Below are positions 26,354 to 35,377 of a DNA stretch of 64,000 nt, in pieces. Made by a program: the position numbers and the translations under genes. This stretch comes from Bacillus mycoides (GTDB taxonomy: Bacteria > Bacillota > Bacilli > Bacillales > Bacillaceae_G). The notes beneath the pieces were generated by a model. It saw only the letters and a list, made by a program, of their open reading frames with translations, made no database searches and was not told the origin of the DNA. The number at the start of each line of letters is the position of its first letter. Positions within the stretch are counted from its first letter, which is position 1. The DNA is taken from the NCBI RefSeq assembly GCF_018742245.1, contig NZ_CP036132.1, positions 3,219,001 through 3,283,000 on the forward strand, in the 5' to 3' direction.

Positions 26354-27112
26354 TTAGGCAGCTTCTAGGGTATGAGCCCGGTATTGTACCGGGCTCATAC
26401 CCTTTAATTTTGCCTTAATTCTTTTATGATTATAGTATTCTATATACTTTGCTAATTCTTGTTTGAAATGTGTTATACTTTCAAATTCTTTTCGATACAG
26501 AAATTCTGATTTCATGATACCAAAGAAATTTTCAATAACGGCATTGTCATAACAGTTTCCTTTGCGAGACATACTTTGAGTAATGCCACAGTTCTTAAGA
26601 GAATGACGGTATTGTTTCATTTGATAGTGCCAACCTTGATCAGAATGAATGAGGAGTTTATCCTGATCTGTTATACGTTCAAAAGCTTGATCTAACATCG
26701 TTGAAACAAGGGAATAGGTCGGTCTTGAACCAATTGTATAGGTAATAATTTCACTATTAAACAAATCCAACATTGGTGATAAGTATAACTTCTCCCCAAA
26801 TAACTTAAACTCCGTAATATCTGTAACCCACTTTTCATTTGGTTTTACAGCTTGGAAGTTGCGATTTAAAATATTTGGCGCAATTTTCCCAACTGTCCCT
26901 TTGTAAGAGCGATATTTTTTCATACGAACAAGACATTTTAACCCTAATTCTTTCATAAGGCGATACACTTTTTTATGATTTACTTTGTGTCCACGATTCA
27001 TAAGTTCATCACGAATACGACGATACCCATAACACCCATCGTGTTCATTATAAATAGCTTGAATCAGTTCTTTTACTTCTGCATTTGGATCAGGACGATT
27101 GAACTGTTTCAT
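26354..27112 (-). CDS. IS3-family transposase orfB (DDE integrase), 252 aa from its own ATG
   Basis: The rve-type catalytic core has the DDE residues in VTDITEFKLFGEKLYLSPML, LLIHSDQGWHYQMKQY and NAVIENFFGIMKSE, plus the HTH_21-type GCYGYRRIRDEL start. The frame stays open upstream of ATG 27112 to about 27245 (KITKQDKAQVIYELRHEFPV, then KELLQLANIPRSTYYYW), so the functional product is probably an OrfAB fusion made by -1 frameshifting near GGAAAAATC at the orfA end. Confidence 0.9.
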   Translation of the reverse strand: MKQFNRPDPNAEVKELIQAIYNEHDGCYGYRRIRDELMNRGHKVNHKKVYRLMKELGLKCLVRMKKYRSYKGTVGKIAPNILNRNFQAVKPNEKWVTDITEFKLFGEKLYLSPMLDLFNSEIITYTIGSRPTYSLVSTMLDQAFERITDQDKLLIHSDQGWHYQMKQYRHSLKNCGITQSMSRKGNCYDNAVIENFFGIMKSEFLYRKEFESITHFKQELAKYIEYYNHKRIKAKLKGMSPVQYRAHTLEAA

Positions 27113-27192
27113 CCAGTAATAGTACGTACTACGTGGAATGTTTGCGAGTTGAAGTAACTCCTTGACAGGAAATTCATGCCTTAACTCATAGA

Positions 27193-27699
27193 TTACTTGC
27201 GCTTTGTCTTGTTTGGTGATTTTTCCTTGTTTTGAACTAAGGCATTCAACTTTTTTAAATATGCATTTTCCATCCGTAAACGCTCATTTTCGGCTTGTAG
27301 TGCTTCTATTGAACCTTCTACTACTGGTTTTATTTTTTTATCTTTCATGGTTGGACGCCCCTTTTTCTTTGATTGTAGGGCATCCAATCCTCCTGTTTCA
27401 TAGGCTATTTTCCATTTCCGAAGTGTTTCATAAGACGGAATATTGAAAAGCGCCGCTGTTTCTCTGATAGATGTCCCGTGTTCATTCATATAATAAAGTA
27501 CATCTAGTTTATACTGAGCTGAGTATAATGTATAGCACTTGTCAAAGGCCCTTTCACCTGAAGATTCATATCGTCTAATCCACTCACGAATTAAAACAGG
27601 AGTAACTCCTATAGATTTAGCAATTGTTTTTCCACTCTCTGAACCATCTAAATATCGTTTCACCGCTTGGATTTTTTCTTTTGAAGAAAATTTAGCCAT
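27193..27699 (-). CDS. IS3-family orfA (helix-turn-helix protein), 168 aa
   Basis: The DNA-binding subunit of the transposase. Two helix-turn-helix repeats are seen (SGKTIAKSIGVTPVLIREWI and TSIRETAALFNIPSYETLRK) followed by a leucine-zipper-like segment (EALQAENERLRMENAYLKKL). ATG 27699 follows GGAGGTG; an upstream in-frame ATG at 27753 overlaps the terminal repeat and is not used. It overlaps the open frame of orfB. Confidence 0.9.
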   Translation of the reverse strand: MAKFSSKEKIQAVKRYLDGSESGKTIAKSIGVTPVLIREWIRRYESSGERAFDKCYTLYSAQYKLDVLYYMNEHGTSIRETAALFNIPSYETLRKWKIAYETGGLDALQSKKKGRPTMKDKKIKPVVEGSIEALQAENERLRMENAYLKKLNALVQNKEKSPNKTKRK

Positions 27700-27810
27700 A
27701 AAAAATGCACCTCCAATTGTTAGACCGTGTCTAACAATTGGGGTGCACTTCATTTTAGCACGACTTTTTTATAATTATTTGATTTACCGAGCACACTCTA
27801 TATGTAATCG

Positions 27811-28431
27811 TTAACCCTCATTATTATACAACTGCTCCTTCATCCATCTCGCAATCCCCCTGCTCCCCTCACTACCAACTTTCTCAAGTTCTTCTACAAC
27901 TAATTTTCTTCTTTCCATAGAATGATTTTGACTTAACTTCGCTTTTCCTTCTATTTTATTTATCTTTATTTTAAACCCAACTATTCCCCTACTTAATCCT
28001 TCCATATAATTCGGATCTACATCATTCAGTGAGTAGGCGCTTTTTGGATTTTCATATTTATGTACTAAATCTTGAAGTGAATCTATTAATTCCTGTTCAT
28101 CTTCAACGATTTCTAACTCTCCATATACATGCAACGCAACATAGTTCCATGTTGGTACTGCTTTATTTGTTTCATACCATGACGGAGAGATGTAACTATG
28201 TGGCCCTTGAAAAACAGCTAACACTTGTTGATTTTCACTATCTTTCCATTGCTCATTTGGACGTGCAAAATGCCCGGATAAAGTAAGTGTTTCCCTATTT
28301 AACAATAACGGTAAATGCGTTGCGTACGGTGCTCCGTTATGTTGAGAAAATAAAGTTGCAAAGCTATTTTGTTCAATAATTTCGTACTTCTTCTCTTCAT
28401 CTTGTATAGTGAAATGTTTTGGTATGTACAT
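27811..28431 (-). CDS. paiB: PaiB-type FMN-binding protein, 206 aa
   Basis: A flavin-reductase-fold protein of the PaiB family, in B. subtilis a negative regulator of sporulation and protease genes. Family segments: [47 protein letters not shown] and [13 protein letters not shown]. Length matches. In B. subtilis it is paired with the acetyltransferase PaiA; no paiA is adjacent here. GAGGGAG precedes the start. The IS insertion end lies 59 bp downstream. Confidence 0.87.
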   Translation of the reverse strand: MYIPKHFTIQDEEKKYEIIEQNSFATLFSQHNGAPYATHLPLLLNRETLTLSGHFARPNEQWKDSENQQVLAVFQGPHSYISPSWYETNKAVPTWNYVALHVYGELEIVEDEQELIDSLQDLVHKYENPKSAYSLNDVDPNYMEGLSRGIVGFKIKINKIEGKAKLSQNHSMERRKLVVEELEKVGSEGSRGIARWMKEQLYNNEG

Positions 28432-28556
28432 AAGCTCCCTCTTTTCTTATCTTCTTATTTCCCATTATATTTACGAGATTTATTATTTGGCAGGGACAGA
28501 TTGTAATTGTTTTATAAGGTCAGTTCATATAGTAAAACCTCTTCTTCAAAAATAAT

Positions 28557-28584
28557 AGGTGGCATTATATGATTTCTGCCACCT
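28557..28584 (-). terminator. Terminator of the GrpB-family gene
   Basis: AGGTGGCA / TGCCACCT form an 8-bp stem with ATTATTTTTG following on the minus strand. Confidence 0.7.
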
Positions 28585-28618
28585 TAGTCTATTTTCTTAT
28601 TGATACAAACTCCCTTAT

Positions 28619-29164
28619 TCAACTATCCTTCATAGCTTTTTCTAATACATATTCAATGAATTCCGTTTTACCTAAGCTATAACTTGAGCGATTTTCCGCC
28701 GTTTCTACTAACTCTTTCTTTAACTTCCCATATTCAATAACAACGTTTGGATTTCCACGAAGATAATCACGAAACGCCACATGTCTTCTTAACTCGTCAC
28801 TATTCTTATCACATACATATAAATGATGTTCCATCCAAATTGAATTCTTCCCATCCCTTGGAACATATTGATCCTTTCTTCCAAAAGCCTCTCTCCCTTT
28901 AGAACTCCACTCTTCCTGATGAAAATATCCTATCTTTTCAAATCTCTTTATTACTTTAGGAAAAACATCATAATCTTCTATTACAACATCGACATCTAAT
29001 ATCGGTTTAGAAGCAAGACCTTTAACAGATGTACTCCCAACATGCTCTATAGAAAAAATAAGTTCTCCCATTACGTTATTAATCAACGTCTGTAATTTAC
29101 AAAATTCACTTTCCCATTGTGTATTATATTTCTCAACAGTAATAAATTGTTTCAATTGACCCAT
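28619..29164 (-). CDS. GrpB/UPF0157 nucleotidyltransferase-fold protein, 181 aa
   Basis: Typical GrpB-family pattern: ITVEKYNTQWESEFCKLQTL, then SIEHVGSTSVKGLASKPILD with the GS-x-S and DVD metal site, then HHLYVCDKNSDELRRHVAFR and DYLRGNPN. The fold is that of minimal nucleotidyltransferases; the reaction is unknown. The start is uncertain: ATG 29164 directly follows GAGAAGG, and TTG 29155 three codons later has better spacing. It follows the DUF4260 gene with no gap, so co-transcription is likely. Confidence 0.82.
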   Translation of the reverse strand: MGQLKQFITVEKYNTQWESEFCKLQTLINNVMGELIFSIEHVGSTSVKGLASKPILDVDVVIEDYDVFPKVIKRFEKIGYFHQEEWSSKGREAFGRKDQYVPRDGKNSIWMEHHLYVCDKNSDELRRHVAFRDYLRGNPNVVIEYGKLKKELVETAENRSSYSLGKTEFIEYVLEKAMKDS

Positions 29165-29180
29165 CCTTCTCAAATCACTT

Positions 29181-29528
29181 TTATAACCTCTGAATATGAG
29201 TATCCTTAAAATCAGTCTCATACTTCAATCCATACCCAAGCATTCGATCCATCCCAATATGTGCTGTCCATATTAAACCAACCATTAAAATCGTATCCAT
29301 TTTTAAATAGACCCCTATTAAAACAAGTAATATTGATATGATATATGTGTGAAATAGATTATAAATTTGTGCACCGACACGTTTGTTAATAGCGTACGCC
29401 ACCATCGCTAAATCAGGCGCAAAAAGTAATACGATAAATAATAACCAACTAAATCCACATAATGCATATATATAAACCGCAGCTAATAAGACGACCAATC
29501 CTTCAAAGTGTATAATTCGTTTCTCCAA
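29181..29528 (-). CDS. DUF4260 membrane protein, 115 aa
   Basis: A small membrane protein with three or four hydrophobic helices and the DUF4260 signature FAPDLAMVAYAINKRVGAQI, YNLFHTYI and AHIGMDRMLGYGLKY. Function is unknown. It begins 6 bp after the glycolate-oxidase-like gene and runs into the GrpB-family gene, so the three form a probable operon. Confidence 0.78.
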   Translation of the reverse strand: MEKRIIHFEGLVVLLAAVYIYALCGFSWLLFIVLLFAPDLAMVAYAINKRVGAQIYNLFHTYIISILLVLIGVYLKMDTILMVGLIWTAHIGMDRMLGYGLKYETDFKDTHIQRL

Positions 29529-29534
29529 ACTCCA

Positions 29535-30926
29535 TCATTCCTTATCTTTTAACTTAAAAATTTTATTCGGATTTAAAATATTTTGCGGATCAAGAGCTTT
29601 CTTTATTTTTTCCATTACTAAAAGCGCAGCCCCATGTTCTTCTTCTTGATACTTCTGCTTCCCTATTCCAACGCCGTGCTCTCCTGTGCACGTTCCGCCA
29701 CGCTTAAGAGCATACAGTACAATACTTTCGTTTATTTCGTCCCCTTTTTTCACTTCATCTTTATCGTTTGGATTAATCATTAAGAGCACATGGAAATTCC
29801 CGTCTCCTACATGGCCAAGAATACCACCAACAAGACCAACTTTATCTAATGTCTCTTTCGCATGCTGTATTGCACCAGCTAATTCTGAAATTGGTACACA
29901 AACATCCGTACTCATTAGCTTTTTACCAGGATAACTATGAACGTAAGAATATGCTAAGTTATGTCTTGCATCCCATAATTTATTTCTTGCCGCAGTTTCA
30001 GTTTCAAAAGCGACTTCTTTACATTTATGATCAAAAACAATTTCCTTCGTAAACTCGATATCTTGCGTTAGCCCTGCTTCATTTCCGTGAAACTCTAAAA
30101 ACAGTGTTGGTTCTTCTCTGTAATTTGTTTCATTATAATGATTTACTTGTTTCATAGATAGTTCATCAACGAGCTCTATTCTCGCAATTGGAATACCAGC
30201 TTGCAGTATATTAATAACAGCTTCTACTGCATCATTTATAGTTGGAAACGATGCTCTCGCAGCCATAACATGTTCTGGTATGCCGTATACTTTTACTGTT
30301 AGCTCTGTAAAGCATCCAAGCGTACCTTCTGATCCTACGAAAATACCATTTAAATGATAACCTGATGATGACTTCGCCGCTAAATTGCCAGTATGTATCA
30401 CTTGTCCATCAGCAAGTACCACTTCTAAATCACGAACTTGATCACGCATTACGCCATACTTAACCGCTGTCGTTCCGCTTGCATTCGTAGCAGCCATCCC
30501 TCCTAACGTTGCATCTGCGCCTGGATCTACACTAAAAAATAGACCATACTTTTTCAATTCTTTATTGAGCTGAGAACGAGTCACTCCTGGTTGTACTTTC
30601 ACAAGAAAATCTTTCTCTCTTATTTCAAGTATTTTGTTCATTAATGAAAAATCAACCGTAATCCCCTTTTCATACGGAATTATATGGCCCTCTAAACTGG
30701 AGCCTACTCCAAATGGAACGACAGCCTTTCCATGCAGACTCGCTACTTTCATAATCTCGCTAACTTCTTCAGCCGTTTTTGGATACACAACTACATCCGG
30801 CAAACTACTAGTATGGTAAGATTCATCTTTACTATGTAACTCTCTTACTGTCTTATTAACCACTACTTGATCTTCAGGAAGTATATCCTTTAATTCATTT
30901 ACTAAACGTTCAATTGTTATTTCCAT
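29535..30926 (-). CDS. FAD-linked oxidase, glycolate oxidase GlcD / D-lactate dehydrogenase type, 463 aa
   Basis: It oxidises a 2-hydroxy acid (glycolate or D-lactate type) using FAD. The PCMH-type FAD domain spans residues 40-215 (VVVYPKTAEEVSEIMKVASL, then PFGVGSSLEGH, and ADATLGGMAATNASGTTAVK). The FAD-oxidase C-terminal domain ends with HVGDGNFHVLLMINP and GTCTGEHGVGIGKQKY. Length is normal for GlcD. No iron-sulphur GlcF partner is adjacent, so the electron acceptor is unclear. It is first in the group with DUF4260 and GrpB-family genes. Confidence 0.87.
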   Translation of the reverse strand: MEITIERLVNELKDILPEDQVVVNKTVRELHSKDESYHTSSLPDVVVYPKTAEEVSEIMKVASLHGKAVVPFGVGSSLEGHIIPYEKGITVDFSLMNKILEIREKDFLVKVQPGVTRSQLNKELKKYGLFFSVDPGADATLGGMAATNASGTTAVKYGVMRDQVRDLEVVLADGQVIHTGNLAAKSSSGYHLNGIFVGSEGTLGCFTELTVKVYGIPEHVMAARASFPTINDAVEAVINILQAGIPIARIELVDELSMKQVNHYNETNYREEPTLFLEFHGNEAGLTQDIEFTKEIVFDHKCKEVAFETETAARNKLWDARHNLAYSYVHSYPGKKLMSTDVCVPISELAGAIQHAKETLDKVGLVGGILGHVGDGNFHVLLMINPNDKDEVKKGDEINESIVLYALKRGGTCTGEHGVGIGKQKYQEEEHGAALLVMEKIKKALDPQNILNPNKIFKLKDKE

Positions 30927-31020
30927 TACGTACTCTCCTTTTATATTATTTACGCCGCATTAATTATACCATTTTTATACAAAATAATCAGAATAGTAAG
31001 ATTAATGTAATTCTATATAT

Positions 31021-31058
31021 AAAAAAGAACTTGCAGTATTCCCTACAAGTTCTTTTTT
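31021..31058 (-). terminator. Terminator of the DUF2871 gene
   Basis: AAAAAAGAACTTG (31021-31033) and its perfect complement (31046-31058) give a 13-bp stem with a 12-base loop. Confidence 0.85.
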
Positions 31059-31064
31059 ATAAAA

Positions 31065-31463
31065 CTACATTTTAGACGATTTCTTCAACAAAATCATAAA
31101 CCAAACTAAAGTAAATGCCATCATAGAATGAGAGAACCCTACAATATAAGTTAACCCTTTAAAGTCCGCTCCATTTAGTTGAAGAAGTCCTCTCGCTGCC
31201 AACGAACCTAACATTAAAGTTAATGCGATATTATGTAAAATAAACCAGTTATTAAATCCTTTCACTTCATGAAAAGCGAATACTTTTGCTAATCCTAAAG
31301 CAATTAAAAAGAAGAAAAAGCCAAGTACTAACGTATGCGTATGCAACAGATTTAATAGTGTAGAGCCTAAAATCCCTTTATATTTCCCATACTCCCTAGC
31401 AAATATTCCTGACAATAAACCGATAATTAAATACGTAAACGATGCATTATATAATTTCTTCAT
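31065..31463 (-). CDS. DUF2871 membrane protein, 132 aa
   Basis: Four membrane helices make up nearly all of this protein: NASFTYLIIGLLSGIFAREY, LLHTHTLVLGFFFFLIALGL, NNWFILHNIALTLMLGSLAA and TYIVGFSHSMMAFTLVWFMI. The intramembrane histidines (LLHTHTLVLG, ILHN, GFSHS) are conserved in DUF2871 and recall haem- or copper-linked proteins, but no function is established. ATG 31463 follows AAGGAGGT; a TTG-type upstream extension is rejected. A small terminator-like hairpin lies in its leader (31531-31550). Confidence 0.8.
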   Translation of the reverse strand: MKKLYNASFTYLIIGLLSGIFAREYGKYKGILGSTLLNLLHTHTLVLGFFFFLIALGLAKVFAFHEVKGFNNWFILHNIALTLMLGSLAARGLLQLNGADFKGLTYIVGFSHSMMAFTLVWFMILLKKSSKM

Positions 31464-31530
31464 TATGTACCTCCTTAAGTAGAATGTGTAGTGTGTCATA
31501 TTTAGTAATAATGATAGTTATATAGTAAAA

Positions 31531-31550
31531 ACTCCTAGTTTCCTAGGAGT
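31531..31550 (-). terminator. Terminator-like hairpin in the DUF2871 leader
   Basis: On the minus strand, ACTCCTAG-GAAA-CTAGGAGT followed by TTTTTAC is a compact intrinsic terminator with a GNRA loop, 68 bp upstream of the DUF2871 start codon. No minus-strand gene precedes it, so it could be an attenuator. Confidence 0.55.
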
Positions 31551-31718
31551 CATTGTATATGCATCTCACTCTTTCCAGTTAATCCTAATTATAAAATATT
31601 CTTCTATGCAAAACAATCGAACTTTATGTGAACAAGTAACTCTCAATAAAAATAACTTGCACTTTTATTTTGCACAATCCATACTAATTGTTATAACTTT
31701 TAAAGGGGGTGCGATAGA

Positions 31719-32222
31719 TTGATAGTTCTTGAAACTGAACGACTCACTCTTCGCTGGTTTGATATAAAGGACGCTCCATTTATTCTCGAATTAGTAAACG
31801 ATCCTGCATGGATTCAGTTTATCGGTGATAAAGGGGTTAAAAACTTAGAAGATGCAAAAAATTACATCTTAAATGGACCCGTCGATATGTATAATAAAAC
31901 GGGCTTTGGTCTTTACTTAGTGGAACGAAAAGAAGATCTTACTCCACTTGGTATGTGTGGTCTTATTAAAAGAGATTCATTAGAAGACGTTGATATCGGC
32001 TTCGCCTTTTTAGAAAAATTCCGTTCAAAAGGATATGGCTATGAATCAGCTGCTGCGGTAATCGAATACGGTGTACAAAAACTAGGAATGAAACGAATTG
32101 TAGCAATTACTTCTATAGATAACACTGTTTCAGGAAAGCTTTTAGAAAAAGTAGGATTACGATTCGAGAAAATAATTTCAGACTCAGAAGAAGATCTAAA
32201 ATTATTTGGGTATAACGCATAA
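31719..32222 (+). CDS. GNAT acetyltransferase of the RimJ/RimL type, 167 aa
   Basis: LETERLTLRWFDIKDAPFIL is the typical RimJ/RimL beginning, and the acetyl-CoA loop is FAFLEKFRSKGYGYESAAAV followed by IVAITSIDNTVSGKLLEKVG. It starts with TTG behind AAGGGGGTG. The acceptor is unknown. It is monocistronic, ending at the terminator shared with the convergent collagenase gene. Confidence 0.85.
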   Translation: MIVLETERLTLRWFDIKDAPFILELVNDPAWIQFIGDKGVKNLEDAKNYILNGPVDMYNKTGFGLYLVERKEDLTPLGMCGLIKRDSLEDVDIGFAFLEKFRSKGYGYESAAAVIEYGVQKLGMKRIVAITSIDNTVSGKLLEKVGLRFEKIISDSEEDLKLFGYNA

Positions 32223-32223
32223 T

Positions 32224-32255
32224 AAAAAAGTGTCGCCATTCATGGCGACCCTTTT
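32224..32255. terminator. Bidirectional terminator
   Basis: GTCGCCAT / ATGGCGAC flanked by AAAAAAGT and CCCTTTTA, between a plus-strand GNAT and the minus-strand collagenase gene. Confidence 0.75.
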
Positions 32256-32256
32256 A

Positions 32257-35172
32257 CTATTTCACTTCTACCGTATAATTCCCTGTTCCCCCGCCGTACT
32301 GATATACATGTAAATAATACTTCCCTGGATGCGTATAGTAACTACCTACTAACTTATTTCCTTGTTGCTGAGCATACGTAACATAATTATTTAAATCTGC
32401 TTCTGAATAAAGAACCCAGTTTACCCCAATATTATTTTCCTTCGTTACGTTAATTTGAAGGTTTTTCGCAGTTTCTACATTTATTTCAAAGTAATCACTT
32501 GTATCACCGTTCCCTAAACTTGCACGTAACAATTGATTTAACTGTAGTTTATTCGCTGTTTTAAATGAATTATTCGACTCTTTTTCTACACTGTTATCTT
32601 CTTTCTTTTGAATAGTTACACTCGTTGTATTCGTATTAGCTGCTCCTTTATCGTCTGTTACTGTTAATTTCGCTGTATACGTTCCTTCTTTTGTATATAC
32701 GTGAGTTGGATTTTGTTCACTACTTACAGTATCATCGCCAAACTCCCATTTATAAGAAGCAATTTTTCCATCTTCATCTTTTGACCCATCGCTTTTAAAC
32801 GAGATTGCTTCATTCACATTTCCGCTATACGGACCATTTATTACCGCAACTGGTGCTTTATTCACTGCACCTTCTTCTGTATTAATACCATGGAACACAA
32901 CGTCATACTCAAATTGCCCTGATGCATTTACACGGTAATTCACAAAGTAAGCTGTTACTGTTTTATAGCCTGTCCATTCTTTTGCACTTAAACGTTTTAA
33001 CGTATCATTAACGTTTTGCGTAATTGTTTTCCAGTCTTCATTTTCTCCTTTTGCAGCAGTACCTGTATGCGTTCCTTGCAGTGTAAATGTATTAAAGAAC
33101 TGTGATTTATTTTTCTTTACTGATACATTACTTAATTTTGCTTCCGCTGTAATTTCTGCGGCAATATCTGAAACTGGTTTCGGTGCATGAGTTGCTAAAT
33201 AATCATCTGATACTAATGGGATATTATATTTCTCACGATTGTCTACTAACATTTGCATATAGTCTTGATACTCTTTATTTAAATTCGCATCTTTACTTAA
33301 AGCAGAGCGGTATGCATCATATGCTGTCACATCATTTTTCCTAATAAGATCATGAATTTTGTCAAACATATCATATCTCTTATTGTACATATATGATTGT
33401 AAAGCGAATGAATAATTATAGAAATCCCACGTTCCATACTTTGCATTTAACGTTCGCTCTGCCGTATAACGTTCTGCTGGATTTGAAGATAGTCCTCCTA
33501 TAATGCTCTTTCTCGGTACAACATTATCCGTTCTCGTTGCCCCTGCAAAGAACTCAGCATTCCCTTCTTCAAACCAAGATAATCTCTCATTTTCATATAA
33601 TTTACCTTGTCCCCAAAGTCCTGGCACTTCATATCTACCTTGTAAGTAATGCGTGAACTCATGTCGGAATAATTCTTCTAAACTATAAATACTTTCCTGC
33701 GGTGTACGTTCATAAGTAAAGAACGTTCCTGTTCCTTCTATATAAATACCACCATTATTTGTTTCATATCCGTATAATTGACGATTAAATTGATATTCAG
33801 CTGGGCTATTATAAATAACCATCGTCAACACATCATCAGGATTTCCTTTTTCTAGCGGCTGGTCACTTTCAACTGTACGATGAAATTGTGCCTTTACTTC
33901 TTTCGCTGCCCAATATAGACGTTTTACTTTTTCCTCAGTCACTTTATCTCCAGCTTTTAAAACAATTGCTCCATCATCGAATGTATACGTTTTTGGCAAA
34001 TACTTTTTCTTACCATCTTCTCGTATTTGATCTAAATCAACAACGTTACCATTTGCATCTTTCCCGCCATAATTCGTCGTAATTTGCTCAGCTGCTACGA
34101 AATATTGCTCCCCTAAATACGGATAGACTTTCATCGCATCTGTTACAACTTGCAATCCTTTCGTCCCTGTACTATGGAACGTACCGAGTCTGCCTGTATA
34201 ATAAATGCCATTATTAATAAGCCATCCGTTTTTCGCTGTAACTGTTCCTATTAACGCAAATCTACTTAACTCATTAATATAACTATCTATTTTTTGATAC
34301 CACATTGTATCTTTCGGTGCTTTATTCGTATCGTACAAATACGACTGAATATCATAATCTACACCTTGCATAATATCGTATACTGCATTACCTGCTGAAC
34401 GATTATCTATAAATGTAGAAAGATTATCATTATATTGTTTGAAAATGTTCGCAACCGATGAAATCGTTTCCGCATCACTAGAAGCATTTCCTATTAATTT
34501 TCCATATGATGATACAACTTTATTTTGTTCTAACGTACCGAGTTTGAAATTTGGGTTTTGGGAAATCGATTTTAATGCAGGTAAGCACTTGTCATGATAG
34601 CTTCGTTCATTAAGTTTACTTAGTTCTGTATGATAAAACCCTAAATAAAACCCAGAGCGCAATACCTCTACTAATGTTTCAATCCCTTTTGAATCATCCT
34701 TCGTATAAGCTTGTCCTTGCTGCTTCAATTTATCAATAATCGCCTGCATCCTACTATCATTTTGATAGAATGCAAGGCTGTCCTTATTAAACTGAAATAG
34801 CCCTGTAATTTGTTCCCAATCAATTGTTACAAGTAAATCTACCAACGCCTGATTGCTTAATTGATTTAATTCAGCAATTGTATAAGTTTTCGCTACAGCT
34901 AATTGCTTACTTTCCTTTTTTACTTCAGGCGGTCTTTGCGATAAATCAGCAAATTGTAGCCTTTTCTCAAAAGATTTATTTTCTAGCACTTTCGATGAAT
35001 GAGCTAATTCTTGCAGTGGCAACTGTACACCAACCGGCTCCATTTTGAGCACATTCCGATAAGAAACTTGCTCTCCCTTAGTATCCTCCGCCAATATGTT
35101 CCCCGGAAAACTACTTAACATTAAACTAGCAAAACTTACCCCTACTAACACTTTTTTTGAATAACCTTTCAT
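32257..35172 (-). CDS. colA: Secreted microbial collagenase (M9B), 971 aa
   Basis: A zinc metalloprotease that degrades collagen outside the cell. A signal peptide of about 28 residues ends PGNILAED. The activator and peptidase modules follow; the zinc motif HEFTHYLQG starts at H504, and the third ligand lies in LSWFEEGNAEFFAG. A PKD domain (APVAVINGPYSGNVNEAISF, then YKWEFGDD) begins near residue 765, and a C-terminal collagen-binding (PPC-like) domain of about 100 residues ends YQYGGGTGNYTVEVK. Architecture and length match ColA of B. cereus. AGGGGAGAAC precedes ATG 35172. I found no PlcR box upstream. The gene is monocistronic. Confidence 0.92.
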   Translation of the reverse strand: MKGYSKKVLVGVSFASLMLSSFPGNILAEDTKGEQVSYRNVLKMEPVGVQLPLQELAHSSKVLENKSFEKRLQFADLSQRPPEVKKESKQLAVAKTYTIAELNQLSNQALVDLLVTIDWEQITGLFQFNKDSLAFYQNDSRMQAIIDKLKQQGQAYTKDDSKGIETLVEVLRSGFYLGFYHTELSKLNERSYHDKCLPALKSISQNPNFKLGTLEQNKVVSSYGKLIGNASSDAETISSVANIFKQYNDNLSTFIDNRSAGNAVYDIMQGVDYDIQSYLYDTNKAPKDTMWYQKIDSYINELSRFALIGTVTAKNGWLINNGIYYTGRLGTFHSTGTKGLQVVTDAMKVYPYLGEQYFVAAEQITTNYGGKDANGNVVDLDQIREDGKKKYLPKTYTFDDGAIVLKAGDKVTEEKVKRLYWAAKEVKAQFHRTVESDQPLEKGNPDDVLTMVIYNSPAEYQFNRQLYGYETNNGGIYIEGTGTFFTYERTPQESIYSLEELFRHEFTHYLQGRYEVPGLWGQGKLYENERLSWFEEGNAEFFAGATRTDNVVPRKSIIGGLSSNPAERYTAERTLNAKYGTWDFYNYSFALQSYMYNKRYDMFDKIHDLIRKNDVTAYDAYRSALSKDANLNKEYQDYMQMLVDNREKYNIPLVSDDYLATHAPKPVSDIAAEITAEAKLSNVSVKKNKSQFFNTFTLQGTHTGTAAKGENEDWKTITQNVNDTLKRLSAKEWTGYKTVTAYFVNYRVNASGQFEYDVVFHGINTEEGAVNKAPVAVINGPYSGNVNEAISFKSDGSKDEDGKIASYKWEFGDDTVSSEQNPTHVYTKEGTYTAKLTVTDDKGAANTNTTSVTIQKKEDNSVEKESNNSFKTANKLQLNQLLRASLGNGDTSDYFEINVETAKNLQINVTKENNIGVNWVLYSEADLNNYVTYAQQQGNKLVGSYYTHPGKYYLHVYQYGGGTGNYTVEVK

Positions 35173-35328
35173 GTTCTCCCCTACCTTACATTTTTTTAAT
35201 GTCCCGCTTCGTTATTTTACTATTCTGACTATTTATTATGTATTGAGAAAGGTAAGGAAAACTCTTACAATTTTAGCTATTCAAAGGAAATTTTATTATT
35301 GACTTCCTGTGCGATTTATGTCAAAAAA

Positions 35329-35364
35329 GGATAAAAAATAGCGAAATTTATACTATTTTTATCC
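35329..35364 (-). terminator. Terminator of the mgtC remnant
   Basis: GGATAAAAAATAG / CTATTTTTATCC form a stem of about 12 bp, with TTTTTT following on the minus strand. Confidence 0.7.
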
Positions 35365-35377
35365 CTCTTTTTCACTA

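Larger units (their letters stand above)
26319..27752 (-). mobile_element. IS3-family (IS150-group-like) insertion sequence, 1434 bp
   Basis: Both ends start TGAAGTG and end in matching imperfect inverted repeats (TGAAGTGACCCCCGAAAGTT and, from the right, TGAAGTGCACCCCAATTGTT), with TG...CA termini. TTTT flanks both sides (26315-26318, 27753-27756) as a 4-bp target duplication. It carries orfA and orfB in the -1 arrangement on the minus strand. Both frames look intact, so it may be active. Confidence 0.88.
26301..27770. terminator. rap-phr terminator split by the IS element
   Basis: The left part AAAAAAGTCGTGCTAATTTT (26299-26318) and right part TTTTAGCACGACTTTTTT (27753-27770) flank the IS. 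Joining them with one copy of TTTT restores a perfect hairpin, GTCGTGCT-AATTTT-AGCACGAC followed by TTTTTT. The element therefore sits in the loop of the operon's terminator. Confidence 0.85.

Noticed and set aside
26299..27770. Long inverted repeats outside the IS as part of its ends
   Set aside because: They are the two halves of the original host terminator; the IS itself ends at TGAAGTG.
35173..35330. PlcR box in front of the collagenase gene
   Set aside because: No TATGNAN4TNCATA match is visible in the upstream region.
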